64,000 nucleotides of DNA from Neckera pumila. Lineage: Eukaryota; Streptophyta; Bryopsida; Hypnales; Neckeraceae. Made by a program: the position numbers and the translations under genes. The stretch lies in NCBI GenBank assembly GCA_963969595.1, contig OZ018408.1:4647823-4711822 (forward strand), given 5' to 3'. This document shows, piece by piece, positions 11,931 through 21,529 of the stretch. The notes under the pieces were generated by a model. It was not told where the DNA came from. It worked only from the letters and a program-made list of their open reading frames with translations, and ran no database searches. How positions within the stretch are numbered: position 1 is the first letter of the stretch; each line of letters starts with the position of its first letter.

Positions 11931-12942
11931 TGAATGCTTTCTGATCACTTTGAGGAGCTGCAACAACATCGCCCTTCCCGCGCTTACGCGTCGATGACCT
12001 CATCGGCCCATCCACATCTTTGTCAACCTCTCGCTTCACCTTTTTGGAAGGTTTTGGCGGCTCTTCGTTTTCTTCCTCTTCGCTCCCTTCCCCTTCCTCG
12101 AGACCAAGCTTTCGTACCGAACCAGTACTCAACTTCTTGCTTTTGACTAGATCCGGCGGTGCAGAGGCGGGAGACGTCTTGTCACTTCCATTGATGGCCG
12201 CCTTTTTCTTCTTAGTCGCAACTTTCTTTTCTGGAACATCCTCGTCCGCATCTGCCTCCTGATAGTCTTCTTCACAACGAAAAATGAGCACCTTAAACCG
12301 CAACGGCTCAACCAGCTCAAAGATACAGCAATCGCCATCGACCAGCTCATGCGCAAGTGACCACCCGCGCCACCCCCCGCTCAATCCAGCTTTATGAGCC
12401 AGATAAAGGCACTCCGCCTCCGTCTTCTTCTCATCCTCCAGAACCATATACTCATCCCGCTTCGGCATGTACTGCTTGCAGAAATTGGCAGGCAGCCCGA
12501 GCCAGAAACAACTGGCAGTATGCGAACGCAACATTGGCTTCACGAAGGCCGGGTTCTTGATCCCCTTGTACACCTCCTCCGCCGCATCAATAGCCGCCAT
12601 GCGCGCCGTGTCGGACAAGTAGCGTTGCGCCAACGGCTGTCGATCTCGGCCACCAATCCGCATTCGCATTCCCGGCAACATGTCCAGCTGATCTCGGTAA
12701 CTCACCGCAGGTTTCCCGGCCATTCGGGACGATCGTCGGGCCTCCCCTGCCAGCGCTTCAGTACTACTCTTCCCCCGTCCATTCGACGACTTCCTCACGA
12801 GCTCCTTGTTCTTGACGGGTTTCAAGCTTTTCGCTAAGTCGAACAACCCGAGCGCCTGCATTTTCCTGTTGTTCTCCTCCACCCGTTGCTTCCGGGCTTC
12901 CTCATACGACACCAACGGACTGCTCGTTGCCACCTTCGCCAT
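11791..12942 (-). CDS. B3 DNA-binding domain protein
   Basis: Encodes 383 residues in one exon. The N-terminus (SYEEARKQRVEENNRKM, residues 12-28) and an SSRMAG motif (71-76) are typical of the plant At3g19184/At5g42700-type B3 family. The B3 domain spans about residues 131-223 and keeps FVKPMLRSH, FWLGLP, FCKQYMP, SGGWRGWSLAHEL and VDGDCCIFEL. B3 proteins are plant nuclear factors that bind DNA. After the domain come a lysine run (about 240-250) that may be a nuclear localisation signal and long acidic/basic tracts. I chose the ATG at 12942 because the family's conserved N-terminus follows it closely; the frame is open for 54 more codons upstream, but those codons look non-coding. The C-terminal end looks altered (see the repeat at 11694-11930). 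Target genes are unknown. Confidence 0.85.
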   Translation of the reverse strand: MAKVATSSPLVSYEEARKQRVEENNRKMQALGLFDLAKSLKPVKNKELVRKSSNGRGKSSTEALAGEARRSSRMAGKPAVSYRDQLDMLPGMRMRIGGRDRQPLAQRYLSDTARMAAIDAAEEVYKGIKNPAFVKPMLRSHTASCFWLGLPANFCKQYMPKRDEYMVLEDEKKTEAECLYLAHKAGLSGGWRGWSLAHELVDGDCCIFELVEPLRFKVLIFRCEEDYQEADADEDVPEKKVATKKKKAAINGSDKTSPASAPPDLVKSKKLSTGSVRKLGLEEGEGSEEEENEEPPKPSKKVKREVDKDVDGPMRSSTRKRGKGDVVAAPQSDQKAFKSKNQKKDQEEGEDVIALDSGNDHDDDDDDDFKMPSNRRRTRKERM

Positions 12943-13416
12943 TGTGCTCCGCACACTCTCTAAGCTTAATTCTCCCCGTGTTTGCCTTCCCACGCACCTC
13001 CCTAGTTCTAAGTTACTGCACGTCTTCCCCTCCTTCACTCGTCTGTGACCTAACTTAAGTACTGCAAACTTGCACCAAATTTGTTGAGAAGAAGCTTGCT
13101 GCACGCAGCGAAAACAGATTCGTGAGCTCGGAAGGGTGTGGGAGACTATGCAAACGGGAATGCAGCAACATTGACGTCCGCCGTCTTTCCCGCCCCCAAG
13201 GAAGCTGGCTCGAGGCGGGGATGAGAAGACGTCGATGAAAGTTCGTTCCTACGGAAAATTTCGAATTTTTGGATGGAAGATACAAATCGGGTTAAGGTAG
13301 GAGGCTGTAAAACAGAGCGGGCATTAAGAATGGACCCTATAAATGGCTGTGAAATGGACATGAGTTGGTTCTGAAATGCAGGACATTAAATCGAAGGTGA
13401 GCCCTGTGGGTTGAAT

Positions 13417-13575
13417 TTACTCGGGGGAAAATGTTGAAATTTTTTATTTGTCAATTTTTTTTTTGCAAAATCTGAATTCATATTTGCAATTAGAGGCCCC
13501 AAATTAGCTAGGGGGGCTAATAAGTATCCCTAGAGACGGTTCAAATATAGGGGGCTTTTTTTTACCTTTATCCTT
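13417..13575 (+). repeat. Copy of dispersed core repeat (GGCCCCAAATTAG family)
   Basis: Strongly similar to 34066-34225: GAATTCATATTTGCAAT, AGAGGCCCCAAATTAGCT, a GGGGGGCTA block and CAAATATAGGGGGC in the same order. The flanking inverted repeats found around the 34 kb copy are not clear here. Confidence 0.6.
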
Positions 13576-13743
13576 GAGAACCTCAAATTTATCCTGCTGG
13601 ACACGATTTAACGTGTTTCTTCTAAAATTGACCAGTGTAGTCATTGAAAGAATCAAGGATAAAAAGCATTATTAATTGCAAGAGCCAACTATTCTCTTTG
13701 CTTTCTCCATTTTATTTAGATTTGCAAGTGAACCGTTTATGAA

Positions 13744-13965
13744 AGACCTAGGCTCACAAATAGGGACCTACGACCCAACGCATTTGAAAATTCATAAGTA
13801 ATTCAAAAATGCTCAAAAAAAATACAAAACCACTTAGGTTAGATTCCTCATCAATTTCTCTTTGTCTGAAAAATGAGCTAAAAATATTCTTGTTCAAGGA
13901 AATATATGAAAAAGCCGGACCAGCCCTTAGATGCTCCATTTCTAAGCCTCCTATTTTGTTTCAAA
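13744..13965 (+). repeat. Dispersed repeat, inverse copy at 33498-33720
   Basis: Read as the reverse complement, 33498-33720 follows this segment throughout: ACCTAGG, CACAAATAGG, ACCTAC, CAAAAATGC, AAACCACTT, AAAATGAGCTAAAAATATT and AAGCCTCCTA in order. Both copies lie near the GGCCCC core repeat. There is no coding sequence, and it is probably part of a non-autonomous transposon. Confidence 0.55.
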
Positions 13966-14895
13966 AACTGGAGAACCGAAGTCATCAGACTCTTTTGACA
14001 AGAACAAATTTTGTAGCCTAATACTACCTCTCTTTCTAAAAAAGACTCGTCTTTCTTTAGTATTTTACAAAAGAAATATGGATCTTTTTTCAGAAATAGA
14101 GGGAATAACAAATAACAAATGTAAAGCAACAAATGGACATCCCCTTCTGATTGCTTAATATAACCCCTTAACACTAGACTGCCTAGTAGCAGAAGGCGTC
14201 ATCAACACATTGTCCGACATGCTTTGACAAGAATCCGTGAGGGTGAAAAAGTCGGTGGGAATTGGAGAAATGATCTGTGCAATATTGTGACTAGGTCATA
14301 GGCGATCTGGAAAAAAATTGGAATTAGGTGGTTAGATGCGTAGATAGGAGAAGTTGATGAACGGCAAGCAACTTTCCGAATGAGCCTTTTTTGGTTGGAC
14401 CCCGTCTTGTGTGGCTTACATTGTTCTGCACATAAATCAAAATATAAAAAGCCTTTACAGCATTCACGGTGACTCCACGAGTCAGAGGACTGTGAAAGAA
14501 TTGGTAGAGTTCTTCAAAAGGCGCGATAGGTGACTGGGATTGAAGTCAAGCATGTCGTTGAAGTAGGGAGGGGGACACCCGCTTCAATCGGGAGGGGTGG
14601 AAGGGTTCCATGGGCTGCTACCAATCACGGCTCGTATCCCCATGGATTGGCACTGTTTCTGTGTCTACGACATTGCATGCATAGCATGCACTGCGGAAAC
14701 CCGACGGCTTGATGCACACCCAAAATTCATGGGGGGTCGACAATACAGCGATTTCAAAGAGAGACCGGAACGACAACTCCATACATATATAATCGGCACA
14801 AAGAGATTGCCAATGCAAAATTCAAGTTTTAAAATTGGGGCATGTCAAATTCCATTCCCCAAAGGAAGCAAACAGCATTGCTCAAGTTCAAAATT

Positions 14896-15113
14896 CACTA
14901 TAAGAAACCTGCGTTTTAAGTGACGAGCCTTGATTTTTCTTGATGGATTTTAGTGGATGTCCAATGCAACAAACTCATGTTTTTATGTCAACATTGATGT
15001 TACATTTGGACATTTTTGTTGACAAAAAACATGGGTTTGTTGCATTAGACGTCCACTAAAATCCGTCAAGAAAAAACAAGGCTCGTCACCTAAAACGCGA
15101 GTTTCTTATAGTG
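14896..15113. mobile_element. Hairpin MITE with CACTA-type ends
   Basis: A 218-base element that is almost entirely one inverted repeat. Both ends start CACTATAAGAAAC, and the arms stay paired for nearly 100 bases. The flanking ATT (14893-14895 and 15114-15116) is a 3-bp target duplication. CACTA ends with a 3-bp duplication are characteristic of the CACTA/EnSpm superfamily. It is nested in the piggyBac element, so it inserted later. No coding capacity. Confidence 0.85.
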
Positions 15114-15649
15114 ATTGCAGGCACACAATGCAAGCAAAGTTCCTAAGAAGACCAAGTTCGGCTACTGGTAAGTAAGCAGTTCTCACCGCTACCAAACAAA
15201 CTACCATCAAGAATGGGCAACGACAGCTAAAATGACTACAGCCCAACGGACGGACTTTTGGGTGGAGATGAATCTATAGACGGGCTTCTTGGTAGAGATC
15301 CTGCCCAAAATCAGAGTCGAAGCGCGGCTTGAACTGCGGAGACGTCACTTGACATCTGCGGCCTGTGAAGTTCAGCAAACCAAGATCCATGCGTAGACTC
15401 GTTGCCACCACCCACACTGCAGAAAAAAACAAAAAAAACGAGGAGCAAAACTAGTTTCTATGGTACCGTCCACCAAACTCGCAAGCACGTAAGCTTTGAG
15501 TTGTGGACCTTCAGATAGCATGGATCTTTGCACATGAATACAAATCCACACAGAGCACAATAGTCTGCTTGCTTCCTCTTGCACACACAATATAGCTGTC
15601 GAATTTGATTGTGACTCTGAACAAAGTGTAGTGCACAGGATTGTTGGTT

Positions 15650-17432
15650 CTACGTGGTATAGGTGCGAGGTAAAGTGACTTTGGACATAATCAAGCCAAA
15701 TGCCACATCGTACATGAAGTTGAGGCGCTGCACTTTCTGTTCCTCTCTAGCTTGTTTATCATGCCTATAGCAATACCATGCATTGTGGAGAACAGAGTCT
15801 AGCACAAAATTGAAGTACTTGTGCCACCATTTATTGCTCTAAAATCGAGTTGTGTAGTTTAACCTCGTCTGATCATGCAAATCAACACCACGCACGTTGG
15901 CTTGATATTTGACTTGCTGGGGTGTAGTCACGACCTCCTCTCTCCAACCCTTCAACCACCGCCTTGCTACTGTTGGTCCTGTTGGGTCTATCAAAGTACT
16001 CAAGAAGGCTACCAGTTTAGAGTCATACCACACCAAAGCGGCCATTCTCCTAATCACATGTGTGGCCCAGAGTATCGTGGACCTAGGGTGCTCACCCTTC
16101 TTGAAGCCGCTAAGCTGAGACAGAAAACCAATGTGCCCACACTTGATTGTTCATGTGGCAAAGATGCCTCTCCATAATAAAGCATTGAACAGGGACGGGG
16201 CAGTGAAGAAATGTTGACGCAGACACTGTGTCCTTTATGTTGTAGACCGGCAGTCAACTGATGTACCACACATTCCCCTAGACCAGCTTCAGGCTCCCCT
16301 CGCCTCTTGCCGAGATAGGAAATATTCCAGATGAGCCCGGAAGCCATGCAAACAATTGCCCAAAATTTGAAATTGTATCGTGTGGACTTGGCAGGCATGT
16401 ATTGGCGACACGGTGGTCGGAACCCACGATAAGCCACTATGATTTTGTTACAAGTGAACCACTTCTTTGGGTTGTAGATTTGTTGGGACACTGCCACTAA
16501 GTGCTGAAGTAACCAGCGCACTTTGAAGAGCTTAACATACTCTGGGTTTTCTTTGTCCCGACAAGCATTGGTGTTGTCAATGCAGTGCAGGCAAACGAGA
16601 AGGAATTCAAACCGATCCTTGCAAACACACGCAAAATCAGGCCAAATTGCCAAAAAATATCTTCACACCAGTAGTCCCGCAGTGATGGTGACTTTTTCAG
16701 CCCCTTAAGGATCGTCACCCCTAGAAATGCCCGCAGCTTAACTCTTGTGGTTGCAAACCACCAACGTCCTCCATTGGTACCAGGCAGTTGTCCTCTACGC
16801 CTCAGGTCTACTAAATTTGTGGCCGCCTGAAGAGCGTAGGAGTTTGTCTCAGCAACAATTTGGTCGACTTTAGCGTCATCAAACCACTTGTTGAAGAAGG
16901 CGCGAACAATAGCCCAATTCCTTGAGAAATGTTGCGTGGGTCCTGGGTGTAGACTCGTGAAAGTAGCTCGATCACCGATCAAAAGTGGCCACTCAATATT
17001 CCACTTTGAGTCTCGATACAAATGCCGAATTCTCTCCACTTAGGCCACTTGCATGGGATCAATGTATGTATACACCTTGTATTGTTCTACATTGAAGGCC
17101 ACTTCCTCTACATCTAGAGCATCTTCATTGTCAAGTACAAGCCAATTAGAATTATTTTCATCTGAGGAATTACATGTGAAGTCATTGAACAAAGGAACCC
17201 ACGCACTACCCTGCAAACTCGTGGTCCATCCCTCCGTGCCGTCAATTAGGCCAGCTTCGGGTGAACCTGTGGTACATGGAGGCAGTGTCTGGATCCCTTC
17301 CACGTTTCCCTTACTAGTATCTGAGTCGTCGGGGTCTTCTCCTCCCATGCCCGCTTGGTTGAGTAGGTGCCCCACGCTGCCTACAGGACTGTTGCCAGAA
17401 GTGTTGTCACCCTCCATTGTAGTAAGTGGCAA
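15650..17432 (-). pseudogene. piggyBac transposase relic (DDE family)
   Basis: Four reading-frame pieces line up as one piggyBac transposase. From the N-terminus: an acidic region (17432-17043); a piece with FNKWFDDAKVDQIVAETNSYA and ILKGLKKSPSLRDYW (17039 to about 16640); a piece with FRPPCRQYMPAKS and GLGECVVHQL (about 16640-16055); and a piece with GVDLHDQ, YTTRF and SNKWWHKYFNFVLDS (about 16057-15650). Breaks: an in-frame TAA at 17040-17042, a frameshift near 16640, another near 16055, and an in-frame TAG at 15839-15841. Of the three catalytic aspartates, the first two positions appear replaced by asparagine-containing sequence (TCNK, VNIS); the third (GVDLHDQ) remains. The frame is also partly open upstream to 17951 with stops, so the N-terminus may be longer. 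Confidence 0.85.
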
Positions 17433-19440
17433 TTCTACTTCTCACCAATCAAGCCATAGAGCGTCTGCAGCAGTAAGAGGCGGAGGCATCTCCTCTGCAG
17501 CGAGGTCGGTCACCTACTCCGACACCCTGGCAACTCGATCAAATGCACCTTGAAGGTTCATCGTGCGTCCAAGTGAGACTGGCACCTCCCTTGGGCGACG
17601 TTCACTATTCCCTCCTGTCGGGCCTAGTAGCAACAATTCCACCCCATCAATAAGGTCATTATTGTGGCCCGTGCCACCCAATGCAATTCGATCGCGTCTT
17701 CCCTGACTTGGTCTGTGCCCGCTATTGCTGGGCAAACTTGACGACGACCTTGAGAAAAATTTGTGCAATCCCGTTTGTTGATGGTGAATTCCTCCTTCCA
17801 GATTCCGCCTCGCTGCAGTAGGAGAAATCAATGGCGTACCAGGTGCAAGTGCTCTCAGTCGGAGGCAAATTGGTAATTTGCTATCGGGTCCGATCCCAAG
17901 AGGTAGCCACCCTCGTGGCTTTCGCAGCTTTTCCCTACGGGACCCAAGCATGGCCTCGTGTAATTATCCTGTTGGATTTTCAAAATCTAGCAGTTGTGAG
18001 CCGCTTCCTTCTCCTTAATTTGTATTGGTAGCCTCCGGTGGCAAATTAGAAGCCCCGGGTACACCAAATCCTAATTCACCTTCTAATGTTCCCCCCCCCC
18101 AAATTGCGATCCTGCAATCCAACATCCCCCCTAGTCGGCAAAACTATTGACCCTGCAGCAATATTTGGAATCCCCAAAGTTGTTGAATGAGTATCCCTCC
18201 CCCCTAGTCGGCAAAACTATTGACCCTGCAGTAATATTTGGAATCCCCAAAGTTGTTGAATGAGTACCCCTCCCCCCTAGCACCCAGGCCTTGCCCACCT
18301 CGCCCTTCCAATTGTACTGCGTGGACGGCAGCGTCACCAGCATCTGGCATGGAGGTCTTGGTCCTCAGTGGTATTAGCGTCCAATCGATGGGAGTGCTTC
18401 AGCCTTGGGAGCCTGCCTATGCTGCAAGTAGCGCCCTCTGAATTTGCCCCTCTGTTGTAGAGGTCGAGCTCGCAAGTCCGCATTTGCCTTGGCCCGCGCC
18501 AAGTGCTTCATGGTTGACGGAATCAAGCCACTACTGCGTTAGTAAAAAGATGTTCAAGAACTCCGGGATCCCATTTGGATTGCCTTCCCTGTACTGCTTG
18601 GTCCACCCCAGCAATCTTGCTATGTACCTGCGGCACAAGTACCGCCAATTGCGATTGCTGGGATTGTTGTACCAACGATGGTGCCATCGAGGTTGTGGTA
18701 AAGATAGTAGAAAATTTTCTTGGAGGCAATTGACAACTTTCTGTGCAGTCGCTTCGCAAGCACCTCTATCCCATGCCCATTCAAACAATTTATGCTGGAC
18801 GTCGAAGACATCCTCCTTTGACGCCTGACCAGCCCATAGCAAAGTCGTCATGTTGTCCAAGTTTCAGGATGCAGAATCACTGTCGCATCAAGGGAGCTGT
18901 GAGTGCAAGTAGTGCGCTAGTAGCAAGCCGCCTCCTCCCTTGTCCTCCAAAGGCGCCCAACCCATAATGCAATCGCAAAAATGATGAACCCTTCCCCCCT
19001 CCCTTCTACTACCTCTCCTCATTTTCCTGCCAAAATGCACAACTACTTCCTCGGATCCCTCCAACATCCGTGCAGACAGATTGGCAATTCACCCTCCAAC
19101 GAATCAAGTTCAATCGGCCATCGTCATCGCCTCCACCGTGCAAGATCTCAAAAAAACTCCTCCCACACAACAGCAAGCTGTCCAGCACCTATAACCCTAC
19201 GACATTGTCTCCTTCCACTAAATGGATTCCTAAGTCCAACCGGCCATCACCGGCTACAGGGGGGCACTTTTGGGCACAACTGGGCTAACTGCCAAGTCTC
19301 GGGTTTTCCTCTCTGTGAATCTGGCAGGTGTCAGATTGTCTATGCAAGTTCCAAGTGGCCGCACTCATACAGTCCAAGTCAGCCTGATTGCCCTCCTTTC
19401 AACCTAAAAATTATCTCGCGGTTCCACCCAATTCGTTAAT
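17433..19440. other. Interior of the piggyBac element upstream of the transposase
   Basis: Moderately GC-rich DNA. The frame in line with the transposase reads 17951-17514, is interrupted, and may be the decayed N-terminal extension. Overlapping minus-strand frames at 18523-18860 read Gln-rich and Trp-containing peptides with frameshifts between them, which could be another decayed gene of the element. I could not assign a family. Confidence 0.35.
18131..18276 (+). repeat. 73-bp tandem duplication
   Basis: Two copies, 18131-18203 and 18204-18276, each starting CTAGTCGGCAAAACTATTG. They differ at only two or three positions, and a third CCCCCTAG start follows. The high identity means a recent duplication inside the piggyBac element. 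Confidence 0.9.
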
Positions 19441-19504
19441 TTCCAAAAGCGCTTTTCCATTTTGAAGAAGACAGAACCCTTCCGCTTGGGCGGTCTAGGG
19501 TTAA

Positions 19505-20603
19505 CCTTGAAAAGGACATTTCAATACCCCTCGGGGCTTTTGTGTAGGGAATAATAACAAGAATTGCAAGAGCTGCCATGCCCTGCTCTTTTCAAAAATT
19601 GTCGTGTTTTTTTCCTCCTTCCTACAAGCATCAAATGTGGTTGAACTATTTTGTAATTTTCATTCCGAGAAATTGCTTAGGATCAACAGGTGCTCAGGTG
19701 GAAGAGGCTTCATTGCAAGTTTGTCCAAGAGAGAGAGAATTTGAGTGCAAAGCGGCATTGTGCATAGAGTTCTTTGCCACGAGTTGTTTCCTGCTTGCTC
19801 ATCCTGGAAACATTGTTGCAAACTTCTTGGGCTATCCCTTGAGGAGTGAAAATGTCTGTTAAGGATCAAATGAGAGTCACTTGCCTAGAAGGCGAGCCAA
19901 AGGGAATTCAAAAATCTCCTTGGAAGCGGGGTACGAGTCTTGTTGTTTTGTATGGTCAAAACATGCATAAGTAAATAGTGAATAAAGTTATAATTTTGTA
20001 GCCTAAATGGAGTGCTTAATAAGCCATATTCTCATATGAAATGAATCCAGTAGATTGAAACATTCCCTAAAAATACAAATGCCACTTTTTGTTAATGATT
20101 TTTTCAAAACTAAGCCCGAAAGGCTGAGCTTATTGTTTAAGATTTAAGTGTCATAATTGGCATAATTAATGTTGATTAACCTTTTGGAAGATATTCTATT
20201 TTGTTTTATTAAAAAAAAATTTAATGTTGTATTTATGAAGTAAAAGGTACTGTACTTGGTAGCAAGGATTGTCAAAAAATATTGTTTTTTTCTATACTAG
20301 AATTTTTTCTTTTTTTTCAATTTTTTCTTTTTTTTTGTACAGAAGAGAAAACAAACATTTTAATTTTAAATCATTTACCAAATCATTTTTTCCAACTTTG
20401 ATTAAGTATTCAGCAAGGAATGCCAATTCTGTCATTCTAACCATTGGATACACAAGTAGTTTCTTATTAGTATACATAGACATATAATAAATACATTGTT
20501 CAAAAAGTAGGAATCTAAGGGACAAGAATCCATCATTATTTTATTGAAATTGCAATATGATTTGGTTGATTTGGGATGAAGAAGTAGGGCCTCTAATATG
20601 GTT
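19505..20603. other. Intergenic DNA
   Basis: No gene recognised. Composition drops from mixed to very AT-rich after about 20150. Confidence 0.3.
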
Positions 20604-20784
20604 AGAAGGTTGGGGATAGTTTATTCTACCTTGTAATCATAATACATTTGCAGTAAGTTTAAGGTAAGCAAGATTTGCATTCACAAAAATAATGCAAATA
20701 TGCAATTGAAGACAAAATTGGACAATGTCTTGCCTCTTGCATTCATTCATAATTTGGCACTTCCATCCAAAATCCTAAAATTAA
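20604..20784 (+). repeat. Direct repeat flanking a TTAA element, left copy
   Basis: About 180 bases, from GGTTGGGGATAGTTTATTC to AAAATCCTAAAATTAA, are repeated at 21346-21528 with few differences. The pair brackets a family A TTAA element. Confidence 0.85.
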
Positions 20785-21350
20785 CCCCTAAATGACTAAG
20801 GCCATCTTTTTGTCAAAAACCACTCAAAACTACCACTTCTGCTGCATTCATCCAAGAAAACCAATTTTTTTTTGTTTTTTGGTATCCAAATGTAGGATCT
20901 TGTACTTTGCTTGTCTGAGATCATGTGGTAAAAATTTCATAAAATTTGACTATACGGATTGGAAGATATTAGCATTCAAAATTGGACAAAAAGTTTATTT
21001 CAAAAAGATGCTTAGATTGCCCGAAAAACAAGATTGCCCATAACTTTCTCATTATTAGTCCAAAGAGAATGAATCCAAACTTTGTATGTAGACAAAAATA
21101 TAATATTTTAGGAAAAAACAAATTTAAAAATTATTATGACTTTTTGTGATTTTTTGGGGGCTGCCCGCCGACCTCTATTTTTGGCTTATTGTGCCATAAC
21201 TTTTGCTCCCAGGCAGTGATTGAAATAAAAATTACATGTCCATGAAGCTCTTGTAGAATCGCACAACTTTAAAAAAATTCACTACAAATTGAAATAATAG
21301 AAACCTGCTTAAACTCAAATTGTCCTCCAAGGAGGCAATCGGTCCTTTAG
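20785..21350. mobile_element. Shortened family A TTAA element between direct repeats
   Basis: The left end reads TTAA (20781-20784) then CCCCTAAATGACTAAGGCC, and the interior matches family A with an internal deletion. The right end, GGTCCTTTAGAAGG, has lost TTAA and runs straight into the second copy of the flanking repeat. Confidence 0.7.
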
Positions 21351-21528
21351 AAGGTCGGGGATAGTTTATTCTACCTTAGAATCAATAACACATATGCCGT
21401 AAGTTTAAGCTAAGCAAGATTTGCATTCACAAAAATAATGCAAATATGCAATTGAAGACAAAATTGGACAATGATTTGCTCTTGCATTCACTTATAATTT
21501 GGCACTTCCATCCAAAATCCTAAAAATT
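21346..21528 (+). repeat. Direct repeat flanking a TTAA element, right copy
   Basis: Second copy of 20604-20784, starting AGAAGGTCGGGGATAGTTTA. The copies share ATTTGCATTCACAAAAATAA and the following AATTGAAGACAAAATTGG in the same spacing. Confidence 0.85.
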
Positions 21529-21529
21529 A

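Larger units (their letters stand above)
14172..19500 (-). mobile_element. piggyBac-like transposon, full length but inactive
   Basis: TTAA at 14168-14171 and 19501-19504 flank ends that match as inverted repeats: CACTAGACTGCC on the left and, inward from the right, CCCTAGACCGCC, both followed a few bases later by a GGAAGG/AGAAGG block. The element is about 5.3 kb. Between the ends, on the minus strand, lies a piggyBac transposase relic (15650-17432). TTAA targeting and CCCTAG-type termini are established piggyBac features. Also inside are a nested CACTA-like MITE and a 73-bp tandem duplication. The left terminal repeat has decayed and the transposase is broken, so the copy should be immobile on its own. 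Confidence 0.7.

Noticed and set aside
12394..12837. 147-codon open frame antisense to the B3 gene
   Set aside because: It is a shadow of a GC-rich exon on the other strand, with no recognisable protein features.
12943..13104. 54-codon upstream extension of the B3 protein starting MQQASS
   Set aside because: The conserved family N-terminus starts 12 residues after the inner Met; the extension has no family match and a leader-like composition.
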